Notes: generated from the letters alone by a model not told the origin. Positions 24,835-38,051 are shown, counted from the first letter of the stretch. The stretch is DNA of 64,000 bases from Metaphire vulgaris (GCA_018105865.1 CM030861.1:13521637-13585636); one strand, 5' to 3'. Numbers and translations are program-made.

Positions 24835-25040
24835 CTGCCTTTGGTTGTCGGATCTTCCAATAAACTGAGCATTTTCAGATCTAGGCTTAAAACACATCTC
24901 TTCCAAATAGCATTTCCTCCATAGTCTGTCTTGCTGTTTCCCTCTGACTGATCTGGAATGACCTGGTCTTTTGCAGATGGATTTGAAGTACCATCGATTG
25001 ATACCCTTGAGTATTAGAAATGGTGCTATAGAAGTGCATA

Positions 25041-25081
<41 letters not shown>

Positions 25082-25082
25082 T
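24835..25082 (+). mobile_element. 3' end of a non-LTR retrotransposon (LINE remnant)
   Basis: The frame FRSRLKTHLFQIAFPP is typical of the C-terminal end of CR1/L2-like ORF2 proteins. It is followed by GGTGCTATAGAAGTGCATA and an (ATT)n tail. Confidence 0.6.
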
Positions 25083-25896
25083 GTGACTCATCATTGCCAG
25101 TTAGATTTCTACGGTTTCTCTCTGTGCTCTAGATATTTTGAAGGCTTTTGATCGAGTTAATCATTATGGTTTAATGTGTTTATTATTGAAACGCCAATTT
25201 CCAAGGTGTGTATTTTCAATTATTTCAGATTGCTTTAGTAAATGTAATAGTGTTGTTAGATGCTTGTATGATAGTGATGTTAGATGCTTGTAGTGCTTTA
25301 TCCACATGCTTTGTAATTCACGCAGAGGTTCGACAGGGAGGTTTGCTGTCGTCTGCCTTGTACTGTGTATATATATGAGTTCAGTGGCAGTTCCACCATG
25401 TTAATGACTGGGATGCATCCTCCCCACTGGGGTTACGGATGACCTCTTTTGCTTGTCAGCCTATTTTCTGGTGTTTTTAACAAAATTTAGTGAAAATACT
25501 ACAAATTACCTTCTCTTTTTTTTTCGTCAGCCTTTTTGCAAGGTTTATTAACATTTAGTGGGAAAAACACTAACAATGACCTTTTTGTCTCTTTTCTTTT
25601 TTTTTTTCCTCTTCACTTTGCATCCCCACAAATTTCCTCAAAAAGCATCAAACTCTGAGCTGGTGACTGTTGAATTATTTAAGTCCATTTTAATCCTTAT
25701 GCATGCTGTTGAAATAACCACAACTAGTAAAGCTAACATGAATTTGCTGAATAACTGTATAAATAAGTGCTTATGCAAGATTTTGGCATTGGTTGAGGCA
25801 AAATATCACTGTAATGCAAAATAAAGATATATATATATATATTTACTACCACATTCTTAGGTACCTCCTGTAGAAACATCATTACCTTTTGGTACT

Positions 25897-26097
25897 TTAA
25901 AATGAAAAGTGGGCCATAGAATTAGCAGTTGCTAAGCCATGCATACTGGCGTCAAGAGCATTCCAAAGGATAGGGCCAACTGATTCAAAACCTCGTTTAA
26001 AATGAATGAAGAACATTAAGACTAAACAGAGGTCACTTCTTCTGGGTGAGCACTTGTATGGAATTATAAGAATTGTTGCGTCAGCAGAAGGCGCCAA
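25897..26097 (-). mobile_element. LINE ORF2 C-terminal remnant
   Basis: The minus frame contains FESVGPILWNALDAS, similar to the ILWNSLP segment near the end of LINE ORF2 proteins. It is short and degenerate. Confidence 0.4.
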
Positions 26098-26359
26098 TAT
26101 AGAGCATTTGTGACGACAAAAACAATGTCATACCTAACATTTAATTCTTCTATGCAAGTCTGTAAGACTAAGTTGACTAGCTGCCTAATATTGTGAGTAT
26201 GACTGCAACAGTGTAACAATATAACTAAAAACAGTCAATTAATTGAAAATTGTTATTCCTGTGATGTAATGTAATACATTACTGATTTCTTCTATAGTGG
26301 CCCTGGACCTGGTTCAAACTTGGGGTTTGGCCTTCCTTGAAAGGGTTGGACAACCCTGC

Positions 26360-28298
26360 TGTACATAATAATTTGAGAGTCTCATCATGGGGAGTCTGAC
26401 TCCTTGTCTTTGTGGGAGATTGTCACCTCCCAGTTCCCATTCCATTGGCTATTTAAAGAGTAGACAAGTCAGCAAACAGTATAGCTATAAATTTTGCCAT
26501 TCCTACCACAATGCTCAAACACTAAATGAAAGTCAAATAGCCTCTCTGATGTGTGTTATAACGTCAAACAGTGGACTTGGATGTGGCTTTCAACACAGAA
26601 GAAATCCTACTGAGTCTGAACCTCTTACTTTTATTCAGCAGCAGCAATTTATTTATTCAGCAATTCAGCAACATAAGATCAGCAACATACACAGACATAC
26701 ATAATGACGCAAGAAGCTTAACTAACTTATACTAGAGAAGTCAAAATTAAAACTCGTATATAAATTAATTAAGTAACTAAAGTAGTAAAGTTTATATTAT
26801 AATCCAATTATTCTTACGTAGCTGTCTACTAAGATTATACGAAGGCCGTATAGTGATGTACATAAACGGCAAATAGTTCGCCACAGAGATACTGATCAGA
26901 TAGTTTTATCATGCGTGTTCAACGTGCGCTATAAAAATGATAAATTACTTTAGACAGTCTGCGCTTTTATTACCAAAGGCGAAATACAATAAAGTAGAAT
27001 TATTACATTAATTCATCAGACTAATAAATTATTTGAACCATTATAGACGGGAATGGTATTCAAAAAGACCAAATAATTCAGAATAATGTGTCCTTTAACT
27101 GGACTGTCGTTGTAGCGGCAAACAAAAATATAGTTGAGCATCCATTCGCTAGGTGTTTCGTGTTTACTTGCTTACTTACTAGGTGGCGGCAGCCATCTTG
27201 CTAGGTGAGGACCGTGGCCTCAGATTAACGGGCCTATGAGCAGTCTAGGCTATTTATAGATGTCAATGCTCTGCTCATAGATGAACCATCGCAAGTGAAT
27301 ATAAATTTCGATGGTAGGCATAGAGAGGCCGCTCGTTGCGTGACTCTATGGTATCGTTGGCGATTTCTTCGCTAAATGACAGTTAATCAATGATTTATTT
27401 TCTTCGTTTTCATTGTCGGCAATCGATGAAAAACGGTTGAAAGTGCTTAAAATTGTGCACTTTAATCGATTGAGACGAAGTGTTAATCGCTGATTAGCCT
27501 CTGACCAATGCACCACGCATCTGCCGCCGGTGGTACGCAATTTCAATGCAGTAACATTTATATATTATATGTGTTTTTTGTTATTAAATCGTTTTATTGA
27601 TGCAGTTGCTTAAGCGACGTGGCACCATTTGGAAGGACTTAAGCTAAAGGCTGAGCGTCTGAGCATTTTTATGGAGCCTTAACTTGCGATGGCTGTGCTT
27701 AAATTCTGGCGTGAAATGATTGTGTATTTAGCGATATGTAAAATATCGTTGATTTGTGATGCTGTGAAATGAGTTATTAAGACAGATTTGCAGGTTGCTT
27801 AGCTTGGATTTCACGTAAAGCGTTACAGAAATAGGCACAAGGGAAACAGATGTGTAATTTTGAAGCAATTAAAATTTATAACTGGCTTTGGAAATTAAGT
27901 CATAAAGCTGTTCTTAAGTCCGTTTGATTGATGTGTTTATTGAGGCAAGGTACACACTTTGATATAACTGCAGAGGATAACAGGATCATATTTGTTCTCG
28001 GATGTTGTATTGACATTCTCAGAAGCATGGTTGCTTTTGGAATGTCTTGTGCCTTGCTCTTATGATACGATTGAAATTAAATTGTAGTACTTGAATAAAA
28101 CAGTATATAGACAAATATATAATAATACATTGAAGTAACAGAATTTTATTTATTTATTCTTGAAACCTTGCTGAAGCTGATTAAGAATCCTTACATGTTT
28201 TTGTGTTTTTCCGTTCTGAGTTAGGTCATAGTCATCATCTCTTGAGAATGTCGTTCTTCTGTACATAATTACTTCCCTGTCGCATCTCATTGCACAAA
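26360..28298. other. Intergenic region upstream of the GALNT gene; no gene seen
   Basis: The promoter and any 5' untranslated exon of the GALNT-type gene probably lie here. A GCCATCTTG (YY1-type) site is at about 27193. I see no coding sequence. Confidence 0.5.
27231..27268 (-). repeat. Right arm of a distant inverted repeat
   Basis: Reverse complement of 20220-20256 (about 37 of 38 positions) in the 5' flank of the GALNT gene. Both arms are close to a GCCATCTTG-type motif. Confidence 0.75.
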
Positions 28299-30858
28299 AT
28301 GTATCGTTCTCCGCAGTCAGGAACCATCAGTCGCCGCAATTTTCAGATCTGCAGAGTTATAATTGCAACTTCGCTCGTCTGGTTCATGATCGATGTATTC
28401 CTGCTAATGTACTTCACGGACTGTAGTTCCTCGGTTGCCAAAACAGAGGACTGCTCCTCAGGAAAAAAACTCGGCCAACCGAGTGTTCCCATGGCAATGG
28501 GTTCCACGGTTTTGTTGGCCAAAAAGGAGACCATTGCTGCTGTGAATCACGGTGAAGCGATTGGCACAAAGAAGCGCGTCCTCAGAGGTAGAGAGACTTC
28601 TGAATGACAGTTTTCATTGGCACATTGTCACGGCCTTTTCTCAGTATTGTTTGAAACATTGTTATTTTGGAGCAAAAGAATTTCTGCCTGTAATTCTTTT
28701 CATGAAACATTCGCATTTCGGTTGTCCATTGCTTCTTTAGGCTGAATTTCAGATAAACTTTAACAGCTGATTGAAGATTATAAATTGATGTAAATCAAGA
28801 AATCAGGAGTGTCCAACCTTTTTTCTGGAGGGCCACCTGAGCAGTTTTACCAGAATCGGAGGGCCAGATTAGCAACAAATGAAAAATTAGTTCAAAAAGA
28901 ATAGCTAATGCCTAATAGCCCCATTTCAACATTTTACAAAATTCGCAAATCCCGTAATTGTGAATGGTTGTATACTGTAATACTATAATGTATATTGTAA
29001 AACTAAATATTTATTATAAAAAATCTTTTTTATACCAGAATCCCAAATTAGTGAGAAATCTGGCACTGCTGTTTTGTGCTTTTGTTGCTGTCAGTTGATG
29101 TTGCTGAGCGGCCGAAAGTGGAGTTGTCAGGTCCCGGTCCGGGGGACAATGGAAGACCAGTTATCATCCCACAGGAGCGGCAGAATGAAGCGACCGAGCT
29201 GTTTAAGATCAATCAATTCAACCTCTTGGCAAGCGACCTGGTGTCTCTCAACAGAACTCTGCCCGATCATAGAATGGACGGGTTCGTATTTCACTCGGTC
29301 GGTTTCCATGTGGAATGTCTTACATGAGATGCTGTCACTTATTTTCACAGTCATTAAGTCATCTGTCTTGGCTGCCACTAAATCAGTTGTTGTCACTTTT
29401 GATGAATGATATATTTTGAGTGTGTACAACTGATCACTTGTTTTGAAGACTACTTCTAAATGAGGTCTTCTGTTACTTAAGTCTCACTAATTTATTTGGT
29501 AATTTGAGCCTAATAGAGGCTTGGAAAGTCTTTCTCAAAAACTCAAAAGCATTGGTCTTTGTGGAATTATTATGGCAGATGCAAAAAGAAGGCTTATCCA
29601 GTTGAAGTTCTTCCAAATACAAGCATCGTCATCGTTTTTCATAACGAAGCCTGGTCTACGCTTCTCAGAACAGTCTGGAGCATCATAAATAGGTCTCCAA
29701 GGCATTTGGTTCATGAGGTTATCTTGGTGGATGATGCCAGTGAAAGAGGTAAACAATTAAATAGATTTATTTATATGAGAAATTCTGGTAATGAAAGACA
29801 TATAGTGTGAAAATGATTTCATACAATTAATTAATTAATTCTGACAATTTCATATAGCGCAATACGCATAGCGAAGGCTAAAGTCAAGAGCGCTGTACAA
29901 GTGTCCCTAATAGGAGATGTTAAATAAATGTGTTTTAAGGTTCCTAGTGAACAGATTGGGAGATGTCGTCCTAGTCACGTCCGCCGGCAGTGAGTTCCAA
30001 AGCAAAGGGTTGCCCCTCGAAACAAACCAGTCCCCAAATTTCGCTGTCATAGACGGGGGTGGAACCACCAATTGAGAACGGCTGCTTGATCGGAGCTGCG
30101 AGCGCCGGTCAGACGACTTGGGCTTACAGACAAGAGCCATTAAGTAATCAGGGCAGAAAGGGTCATTTAACGTTCTAAATGTAAACCAATATGAGTGTTA
30201 TATTCAATAGTTTCCTTATTTAGCCAGATAAAAATTCCTGTTTTTGTGAATCTGTTACAGTGAAGAAATTGTGTTAATTGAATTGATTGTTAGAACGGCA
30301 AATTCTGACTTCATAAAGACATTCTCTGTTTGCTTAATTCACGTAGTATAGTTTTCATTTGCTTTGCTTTGCTTAATATCTGTTAATAATTAGACGTTTA
30401 AAGTGAGAAGTTTGAATGTGTTATTGTATTTTCTAGACTTTCTTCGTCAGAAGTTGGATGACTATGTTGCCACGTTGCCAGTGACGACGTACGTTATACG
30501 AATGGGAGTACGCACTGGACTGATTAGAGCGAGACTCAGGGGTTCGTCTCTTCAACGACTCTTAGACTGAATATATTGACTGTTATAGTTCTGTTGAAGT
30601 TTTAGCACATTCAAATCTTAAAATATGAAAACATAGAGCAATATTACATTTTAAAATTAAATACAGAATTCTAAAGGTTATCAATTTGTGCTTGGAGTTA
30701 TGAAGCAGTCATTTGCCTGTCTTAACCCCTTAACTGGGTATTTAACTGTAACTCAATGTAAAATGGACGGATATATCTGGGATCCCCAGTTAAGGGGTTA
30801 ATAGTTGTGTAGAGTTTATCTGTTGTGTCTTTGAGGTGTGCATAGATCGATCGGTTGT

Positions 30859-30892
<34 letters not shown>

Positions 30893-32532
30893 TCACCCTC
30901 AGGGGCGAGTCAGGCAAAGGGCAGAGTGATAACATTCCTTGACGCTCACTGTGAGTGTACTGAAGGTTGGCTGGAACCTCTGCTTTTCGAAATACACAAA
31001 AATCGGTGAGAATTAAACACAAAGGCTGCTCATGCAATCAGTCTGTCAGCTTCAGTCTCTACTTAAAGGCTGTGTGTGGTTATTTAAGTGGACCGATGTA
31101 CAGTGCATTTCTTTTCGTTTTGTTGTAGAACGTCAGTTGTTTGTCCCATCATTGACGTCATCAGTGACGACACTTTTGAATACTTGATTGGGTCGGACAT
31201 GACGTGGGGCGGGTTCAACTGGAAACTGAACTTCCGATGGTACGGAGCAGCGAACAGAGAGCTGGAAAGAAGACACGGAGACAGGAGTCAGCCGATGAGG
31301 TGCTGCCGCCTTCTGTTGGCGTGAAATATTAGCGTAAAGAAAGATCGCTGGAGTGGTTGTGCGTCATTTTGTTAACTGCATTTTGTGTGTTTCTGTCGAA
31401 CAGGAGCCCTGCAATGGCTGGAGGACTTCTTTCCATTGACCGGTCTTACTTCTACGAGATCGGAGCGTACGATCCGGGAATGGACATTTGGGGCGGAGAA
31501 AACATTGAGATGTCCTTCAGGGTGACGACAGTTTCCCTCTTCCGCTGTTTATGGCTTATAATCGAAACTGGTTCATTCGTATATTTGCTTTATTGTTCTA
31601 ATCAGCTTTCCATAGGAGAAGAGAAGGCATGAACTGATCGCTTTCATGGACTTCAATGTTAATTGACTGTAATTGGATTTTGAGTTTTGATACTTTTAGT
31701 TTCCTGTGGCTTTGAAAATTTTGACAAATATTGTTAGAAAATGAATGAAGAAATCTTTTTAAAAATTCTTATCAAAAAGTTATGCATGTGTGCTTGCAAA
31801 GTACTAAAGTGCTGGGGTCTTGTTCTTTCTGTTTCAGACTTGGATGTGTGGTGGACAGGTTCTTATTGTGACGTGTTCTCGTGTGGGTCATGTATTCCGT
31901 AAAGTTTCCCCGTACAGTTGGCCGGGTGGTGTACAGAAAATCCTGCACCGTAACACGCAGCGAACGGCCGAGGTCTGGATGGACAAGTACAAGGAGTTTG
32001 TTTATAGATCAAATCCAGGTTGTAAAGGACTTCTTCTTTTGGCTTTTCCATAGATTTTGACTAGATCTGTATAGAATACCTGTAAATGGTATTGTCTGAT
32101 GCATAAAACTGCCCCAAATCTCTTTTGTATTTGACATACAATGCAGAATTTTTGGCTTTTCCAGATCTAAACTTGCCAACCGTTTAAAAAACAGAACTTT
32201 ATGTAAGTTTGGTCGCATGATGTCTGGCCACAAGACCTTCACTGATTCTGTGGAATCTTTTTCAAACTTTTTTGGAACTGAGCATTTGCTGTGTCCTTTA
32301 TTGATGAGGAAATCATAATTTTTTATTAGAGTTTGGCCAAATAGTAGATAATAAGGCATTTGGCATCATTCTAATTTTGATAGTGATCAATGGCTCCTTT
32401 TATTCATTTGAAGATTTCTCATTTAGGTTATTTTACACCAATTGGAGTGTTTTTTCTACTGAAATATTGTGGGTTGTGTCTAAAATTTGTCAAATAATTG
32501 TATTTACTAATATGCTGGCTTCAGGCAGTGTG

Positions 32533-32575
<43 letters not shown>

Positions 32576-35050
32576 CAGTTTTATGTGATGAAGTGTATTC
32601 TGGTTATTTAGATATAAAGAAAACAGATTATGGAAACATCTCGAACGTAGAGTTGAGAAAGCGGCTGAAGTGTCGCAGCTTTGAGTGGTACTTACAAAAT
32701 GTTTACCCCGAGTCGTGGATACCTGCAAACTTCCATTCCCTTGGCTATGTGAATATTGTTTTGTGCTAAAGGAAGTTCTTGATTTTGATTTTATTTGGTG
32801 ATGTTTCGTTTGCCTTCATCTTGAATATTATTGCCATCTTATTTGAGACTCTGAATAGCATTGGGCTATGACCGTGTAGAATTCTGGAATTATGATGAAT
32901 GAAATTAGATGTTAAAATCTGAAGTGGCAGTCTGGTACTCGCTTTGAACCTTTCTATACGTATATGCCGAAAGTAATTATATATTTTATCAACTGCTTTG
33001 GTGTTTTCTGGGAGGTGCAGTGTTTTTTTAGTTAAATTTGTGGATGACGTCAATTTTTTGCCATATTTTTCTCAAATTTCATAATTTTTTCAAATTTTGT
33101 GCTGATGAGCAAATGTGAACGGTCACATATTATTTTGTTGTCCTATGGACCTGCGTGGTACACCTTAAACGTCTACATTTCGATGATGCACCCCCAATGC
33201 TCTTTAGTAACAAGCCCACCACACGCTTGGCTTTGCGGATGATGGTTAAGCTTCAAAGTTGTCTCCAGAGACAAATGTTAGCCCCTTTACCTCCATGACG
33301 CATATATGCGTCCATTTTACATTGCGTTACAAATAAATGGCCAGTAAAGGGTTAAGACACGATTCCTATTTGGTGAGTTTATCATTGATTCGGGTGGTTG
33401 GATTTTTCTGTGGGGTGGGCATCCGTTGCATTTGTAATGCAGAATCTTCTGCTTGTCATTTGTAGATCAAGAACAAAGAGACCGGGCTTTGTCTTGACGT
33501 CGGTGGGAAGAAGGCCGGAGACCGGATTCTTATGAGTCAGTGTCACGCCAGAAACAGTGGACAGGTCGGAGGAGCATTTGGACGTTGTTTCAGATGCCGT
33601 TGTCTTAGATATTTTCATTCATAGTGTTTGAGATGTTGGATATGCATCCTTTGTTTGTGCTTGGTTCTGATGGCGTTCCAGTTGGACGATTCAATCGCGG
33701 CAGATAACCTGAGTTTGTGTACTAAATATCGAGGAAGATCAAATTCTATGCAAAATCTTGCATTCGTTGTGCTTTGTTTTTCAGTCTGATTTTTAAGCCG
33801 TCCATCTGATAACCATACAGTCATTTAGAATCGTTGAAATTTTTGCCACAACTGTCTGCTTTCTCTCACCGTTTGGATTTGGTTCATAATATCATTGCAT
33901 ATTGACTTGTAAATTTTGACTAAAACTAAATTTGTTGCCACTGTAGTATTATAATTTTCGTGTGTGTGTGTGTGTGTGTATGTATACATGTGTGTGTGTG
34001 TGTATTTAATGTTGATTTGATGTCTGTTAGGTTTTTACTTATACTCTGAGGCGTGAAATTGCACACGATGAGTTCTGTCTTGATGCAACACTTCGCAGTC
34101 CGGTTACTATTCTGATGTGTCATCGTCTTGGTGGAAATCAACAATGGTACTATGACAGGAAGGTGACAATGGCTGGCATTCTTCATGTCATTAATTCTGT
34201 TCAGTGTCAGATTGTCAGATTGTAGGGCTTTCATTTTCAAAGTCGCGATTCTTCTTTCCTCTTTTCTTCGACATCAAAGTAGTGAAGCTGAGTTCTTTAA
34301 TTTCCTCAAATCTGTTAATTGGCAAAAATGATTTCTGGCTGATAAACAACAACATACTGTGACCTTCATATCTGATGACTTCAACATTTTCTCTTTAGTA
34401 GAAGTAGGAGTTGTTATTGTAGTTATCCCTCGACAGCTGACCTGCTATCTCTGAGCTGTCTTTGTGTTTTCTGTGTTTGTATATTGTTTTTGTATCTTCT
34501 TGTATTTTAGACGAACACCATTCGACATATGACTACAAATTTTTGCCTTGGTAAACCTGTTCCCAAGGAGCCACGATCGCCTTCCATAGGTAGAAAAAGT
34601 TCACTGCATTTGCCATAACAGCATCGGGACTTTGTGTGACCCTCTGAGAGAGACTCTTCCTCTGTGTTGTGCGTTCCCTGCCCACTGGGGGGCTGTTACG
34701 ATGACGGCTGTGGGCGTTACATTTGAAATTTGTATCTGAACGTCTCCTGAAATCTCTGAAGCCAAGTAGTGAAGGAGTCGAGAGTCACGGTTTCACGTCT
34801 TCACTTGATCTGCCTCTTTTGACCGGGGGGCTCTTTGGTTGCCAGCCCTATTTCTCTATCTGCTGCGAGCAGTTTGATATGTTTTAGTGACACTTTTGCA
34901 GCAAATTGACCGTTAAGTTTAGTTAGAATACGACTGACGCTGAACTCCATGGGATGTTGTGTGTGTTTCTATTTAGGACCTTGCAAAGGTGACATTTCAC
35001 AACAATGGATCGTCGAAAACCTCGATCTCAAGACGTACGAGACAAGTTGA
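28299..35050 (+). CDS. Polypeptide N-acetylgalactosaminyltransferase, GALNT1/GALNT13 type
   Basis: Golgi type II membrane enzyme that starts mucin-type O-glycosylation by moving GalNAc from UDP-GalNAc to Ser/Thr. Thirteen coding exons: 28299-28587, 29095-29281, 29579-29748, 30437-30541, 30903-31005, 31129-31299, 31404-31521, 31838-32018, 32612-32748, 33466-33564, 34031-34162, 34511-34589, 34977-35050. All phases match and the sum is 1845 nt (614 aa, somewhat longer than vertebrate GALNT1). Residues 1-19 form a short cytosolic end and about 20-39 the membrane anchor, whose sequence resembles vertebrate GALNT1. The catalytic domain has the metal-binding DxH as D264-A-H266, WGGEN at 371-375 and VGH with His399. 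Residues from about 488 form the ricin-type lectin domain, with GNQQW and SQQW at the ends of repeats. The third repeat reads CLG instead of CLD. I chose the ATG at 28299; an in-frame TTG lies just upstream. Exons 2 and 4 use GTTCGT donors. Confidence 0.95.
29824..30178 (-). mobile_element. 3' end of a LINE in GALNT intron 3
   Basis: On the minus strand the frame [20 protein letters not shown] leads to [15 protein letters not shown] and stop, the hallmark end of CR1/L2-type ORF2. It is followed by AGCGCTCTTG and GCGCTATATGAAATTGTC, ending in (ATTA)n. Confidence 0.78.
30722..30801. mobile_element. TTAA-flanked miniature element in GALNT intron 4
   Basis: TTAA, then CCCCTTAACTGGG...CCCAGTTAAGGGG, then TTAA: a 72-bp core with 13-bp inverted ends and TTAA flanks, as in piggyBac-type or Kolobok-type MITEs. 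Confidence 0.72.
33288..33355. mobile_element. Second copy of the TTAA miniature element in GALNT intron 9
   Basis: Reverse orientation relative to 30722-30801. It shares CAATGTAAAATGGACG and ATATATG, and ends in CCAGTAAAGGGTTAA. The left TTAA has decayed to TTAG. Confidence 0.62.
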
Positions 35051-37500
35051 TCGTCGCTCTTAAGAGCCGAGCGATCGCCTTCTCGTGATCTTTTTCTTCC
35101 TCGAATGACGTAAAGACGTCGCCGCCGACATGCAGTTCTCACTCACAGTTGCACTCAACTGACTTAATGTCACACTCATCACAGCATCACACTCCTTGTA
35201 AAATCACACCATGCATGACATCACACTCCTTTGTAAAATCACACCCTGCATGACATCACACTCCTTGTAGTGTGAAGGCATTCTTGATTTATGATCACGA
35301 TCGATGCTGTCTACTCAAATCCTGTTTACTTTGATTGTCAATGCACTAGATTATTATGATTTCAAATGTTCATTCTTATTTGTCATGTGACAATATTCAC
35401 TGTGTTGTTGTAAAAAAACAACTAATTTTGCCAGATCTTGTTCAATTTGTGATCATCTGATTGTTTTTGGAATGTGGGTCTATTCTAGGTTCTAGGCAAT
35501 TTAGTGACTGATTCTGTGCCTTGTATTTGTGACAAACTTTCAGATAAAGTCTGTTGTTCTTTCTACTAATTTTATTTCAATATGGCTTCTGATTAAGCTT
35601 ATTGTAGTATTCTGTTGTTCTTGTATAGCATGGCATGTGCTGTCGCTTGTGCGTTTAGTTATGAAATATATTATGAATTTGACTGATGTAAGAATTGTGT
35701 TGGAGAATGTGTTAACACAGAGTTGTTTAGAAATAGTCGATGGTTTAAGTTGATCTTGTGAAACTAATCGATTGTGGCATTTGAAGTGCATCTGGTGCTG
35801 AGTTGAACAGAGCCAAAGGAGGCTGTGGTGGGGGGAGGAAGGGGGAAGGGGAAGGCCAGCATCTGTTCTGCTTATTCTCTGATCATGTCTCTGTGTCGTA
35901 TGTGTATGTGTATGTGGGGCTGAGTAATGTCTGCATTGTCTGTCTGCTCGTCTTCTAACTGCCTGACACGTGTCTTATAATGATGTAGATAAACAGCGTG
36001 TCTTGTTTTGCATCAGAGCTCTTTCGATTCTCTCGGTTTCTGTCTATTTTGGACTTTGGCTTTTGCAGTCGTTAGAATAATTTCACTTGGATTTTGTAAC
36101 CAATGCGGGAGGCAGGTCGTCCAATGTGAAAGCCCTTTGTGCATTGGTACAATGTATCGTTGACCAGAGGCATACGACTGCATATATCAGCCCCCTAAGA
36201 AGTTCACTTCACTTGATTCTCTTGTGACTCTGTAGTTAGGTATATTGTACTGGTGGAGCTATATAAATGGATGCATGAGAGAGAGAGAGAGAGAGAGAGG
36301 TGTTGTTTGAAAATTTTGCCTAAAGTGTCCTTGATTTTGCACTTTTGCTCATATTGTTGTTGACTACAGTGTCTTCTAGTGTCTTATTAAATAACTCAGT
36401 AAAATTTTTGCCAGCTGGGGGGAGGAGGCCCTTATTAGCACGGTGACTGGTGGCGAATCTGTGGGGTGCACCTGTCCCCCCCCAGAGTCACTGGACAGTA
36501 TTTTTACCTTTGGGAGTCTTTGAAATTTTGCGTGTGAAGTGTTATGTTATGATTTTTGAAGCGAAAGTCTTTCTATGTTTGGATTTGCAAATGTTTTCAG
36601 GCAGAATACAGTTGACGAATGACTGTTTTGGGAATTGTATTTCTCTGCTTTTGAAATTGTTCTTCTGTGATTTTTTAAAGCAAAAGTTAAGTGAGGCTAA
36701 ATGTTTGCTGTTAATTTTCCAATATGTGCTTCAAATCGTGTGAAAATAGCTGTGATTGATTGTACATTTCAAGTGTGTAGTTGATGACAATAGTTGTATT
36801 GTTTTTATGTGAGATATAAGTTGTATTGTTGCTGCAGTGTTGTGTTGTTTAGATGTAATGGCCGTTATTGGGTTCCTTGATATTGGGTTGTTTTATTTGA
36901 TGTAATTACAATCGAACTCGATCAACGATATGCGAGGTTTTCTGTCTGGGAGAAGATAAAAGTGATGATTTCTCTATGATTCTAATTCCACCCAAATTCG
37001 TGAATTCTTTGTGGATTCTATGTCAGTGGACGTGAAATGGTTTTCAGTTTTGTTTTGTCTTTTCCATTTGAATCTGCTTCTGTTCCGTCTTTTCTTCTTA
37101 TTTAAAGGATTTTTCGCATTTGTTTTGCGGTCAACGGACCCTCTGCTTTGCTATTTTAGATAAATGATCTAGATTTGATAAGTGAGTGTGTGTGTGCTAT
37201 GAAGTACTTTAAATTGTTTGGCAGAAATTTTGCAATTTGGTTTGTTGCAAATGTATTTATATTAAGACAGTTCCATATCTGATGTTTTAGAATGTAGATT
37301 TGAAGCCACTGACCAAATGCTCTTTATAATTATCAATGTCTTGGGAAAGATTCTTTAGCTTGTTGAGGGATTTGTAGAAAATGCCTTTTATCAATTATTG
37401 TCTACAATAAGTAATTAAGTAATAGTGGTAGTTTCGATGCTTAGCATATCGTTGGGTGCAGATCTATTTGACAGCTCTGAAATAAAATAATGGTGTGAGG
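35051..37500 (+). other. Probable 3' untranslated region and flank of the GALNT gene
   Basis: AT-rich, T-biased sequence with no coding signal. An AATAAAA sequence occurs at about 37482. Short ~36-bp tandem repeats of CATCACACTCCTTGTAAAAT lie at 35185-35270. Confidence 0.5.
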
Positions 37501-37822
37501 TGAATGTTATTTCCTAGCATTTCCTTGCAATGTGTTTCATCGGTTTCATTAATGATTTGTCATCGGTGACAATAATTCGAACAATAATGTTCGCTAGGTG
37601 GCGCCGCTATGGCTGTACGCAGTGAGTGTAGGCGCCTGCGAATCCGTTTCCGGTTTTTGGCATTGACCGACGCGACAATAATAATTCATAATTCTCTCAA
37701 CAAATGCCAGGGTTTTTCCCTCAAATGTAGATTTTAACATTTTTATTAAGTTTTTATTATTAATCATAAACGAGTTACGCAAGTTGCCTTTCTATTTTTA
37801 GAAGATCCTGTTCCCAGTAAAT

Positions 37823-38051
37823 CAGGGATATTTTTACACACCCCTAACGCCCCCCAATTTGAGGTCGACACCCCCCAAAATTTGGTAATGCGACAATGGT
37901 ATGCATACTAATTAGGTCAGAACACCCCCAACTTTTATTCTCGGATGACCTTTTTGCTTGTCAGCCTTTTTTGGACAAGAGACTTAAAAATTCCGACGCC
38001 TCTGATTTTCCCGACACTCCCCCCCCATTCAAAATCCTAGAAATAACACTG
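37823..38051. mobile_element. hAT-like MITE
   Basis: Ends CAGGGATATTTTTA and the reverse complement of CAGTGTTATTTCTA. Flanks CAGTAAAT and CAGTAAAC match at 7 of 8. Length 229 bp. Confidence 0.72.

Noticed and set aside
26339..26359. GGTTGGACAACCCTG as the end of a hAT element
   Set aside because: Looks like a hAT end, but I found no partner end or target duplication, so no element was called.
28290..28298. TTG start three codons before the GALNT ATG
   Set aside because: Animal nuclear genes rarely start at TTG, and an ATG follows in frame at 28299.
28804..28865. CAGGAGTGTCCAACC with GGAGGGCCACCTG in the GALNT intron
   Set aside because: Similar to a hAT left end, but no right end is visible within the intron, so it is at most a truncated piece.
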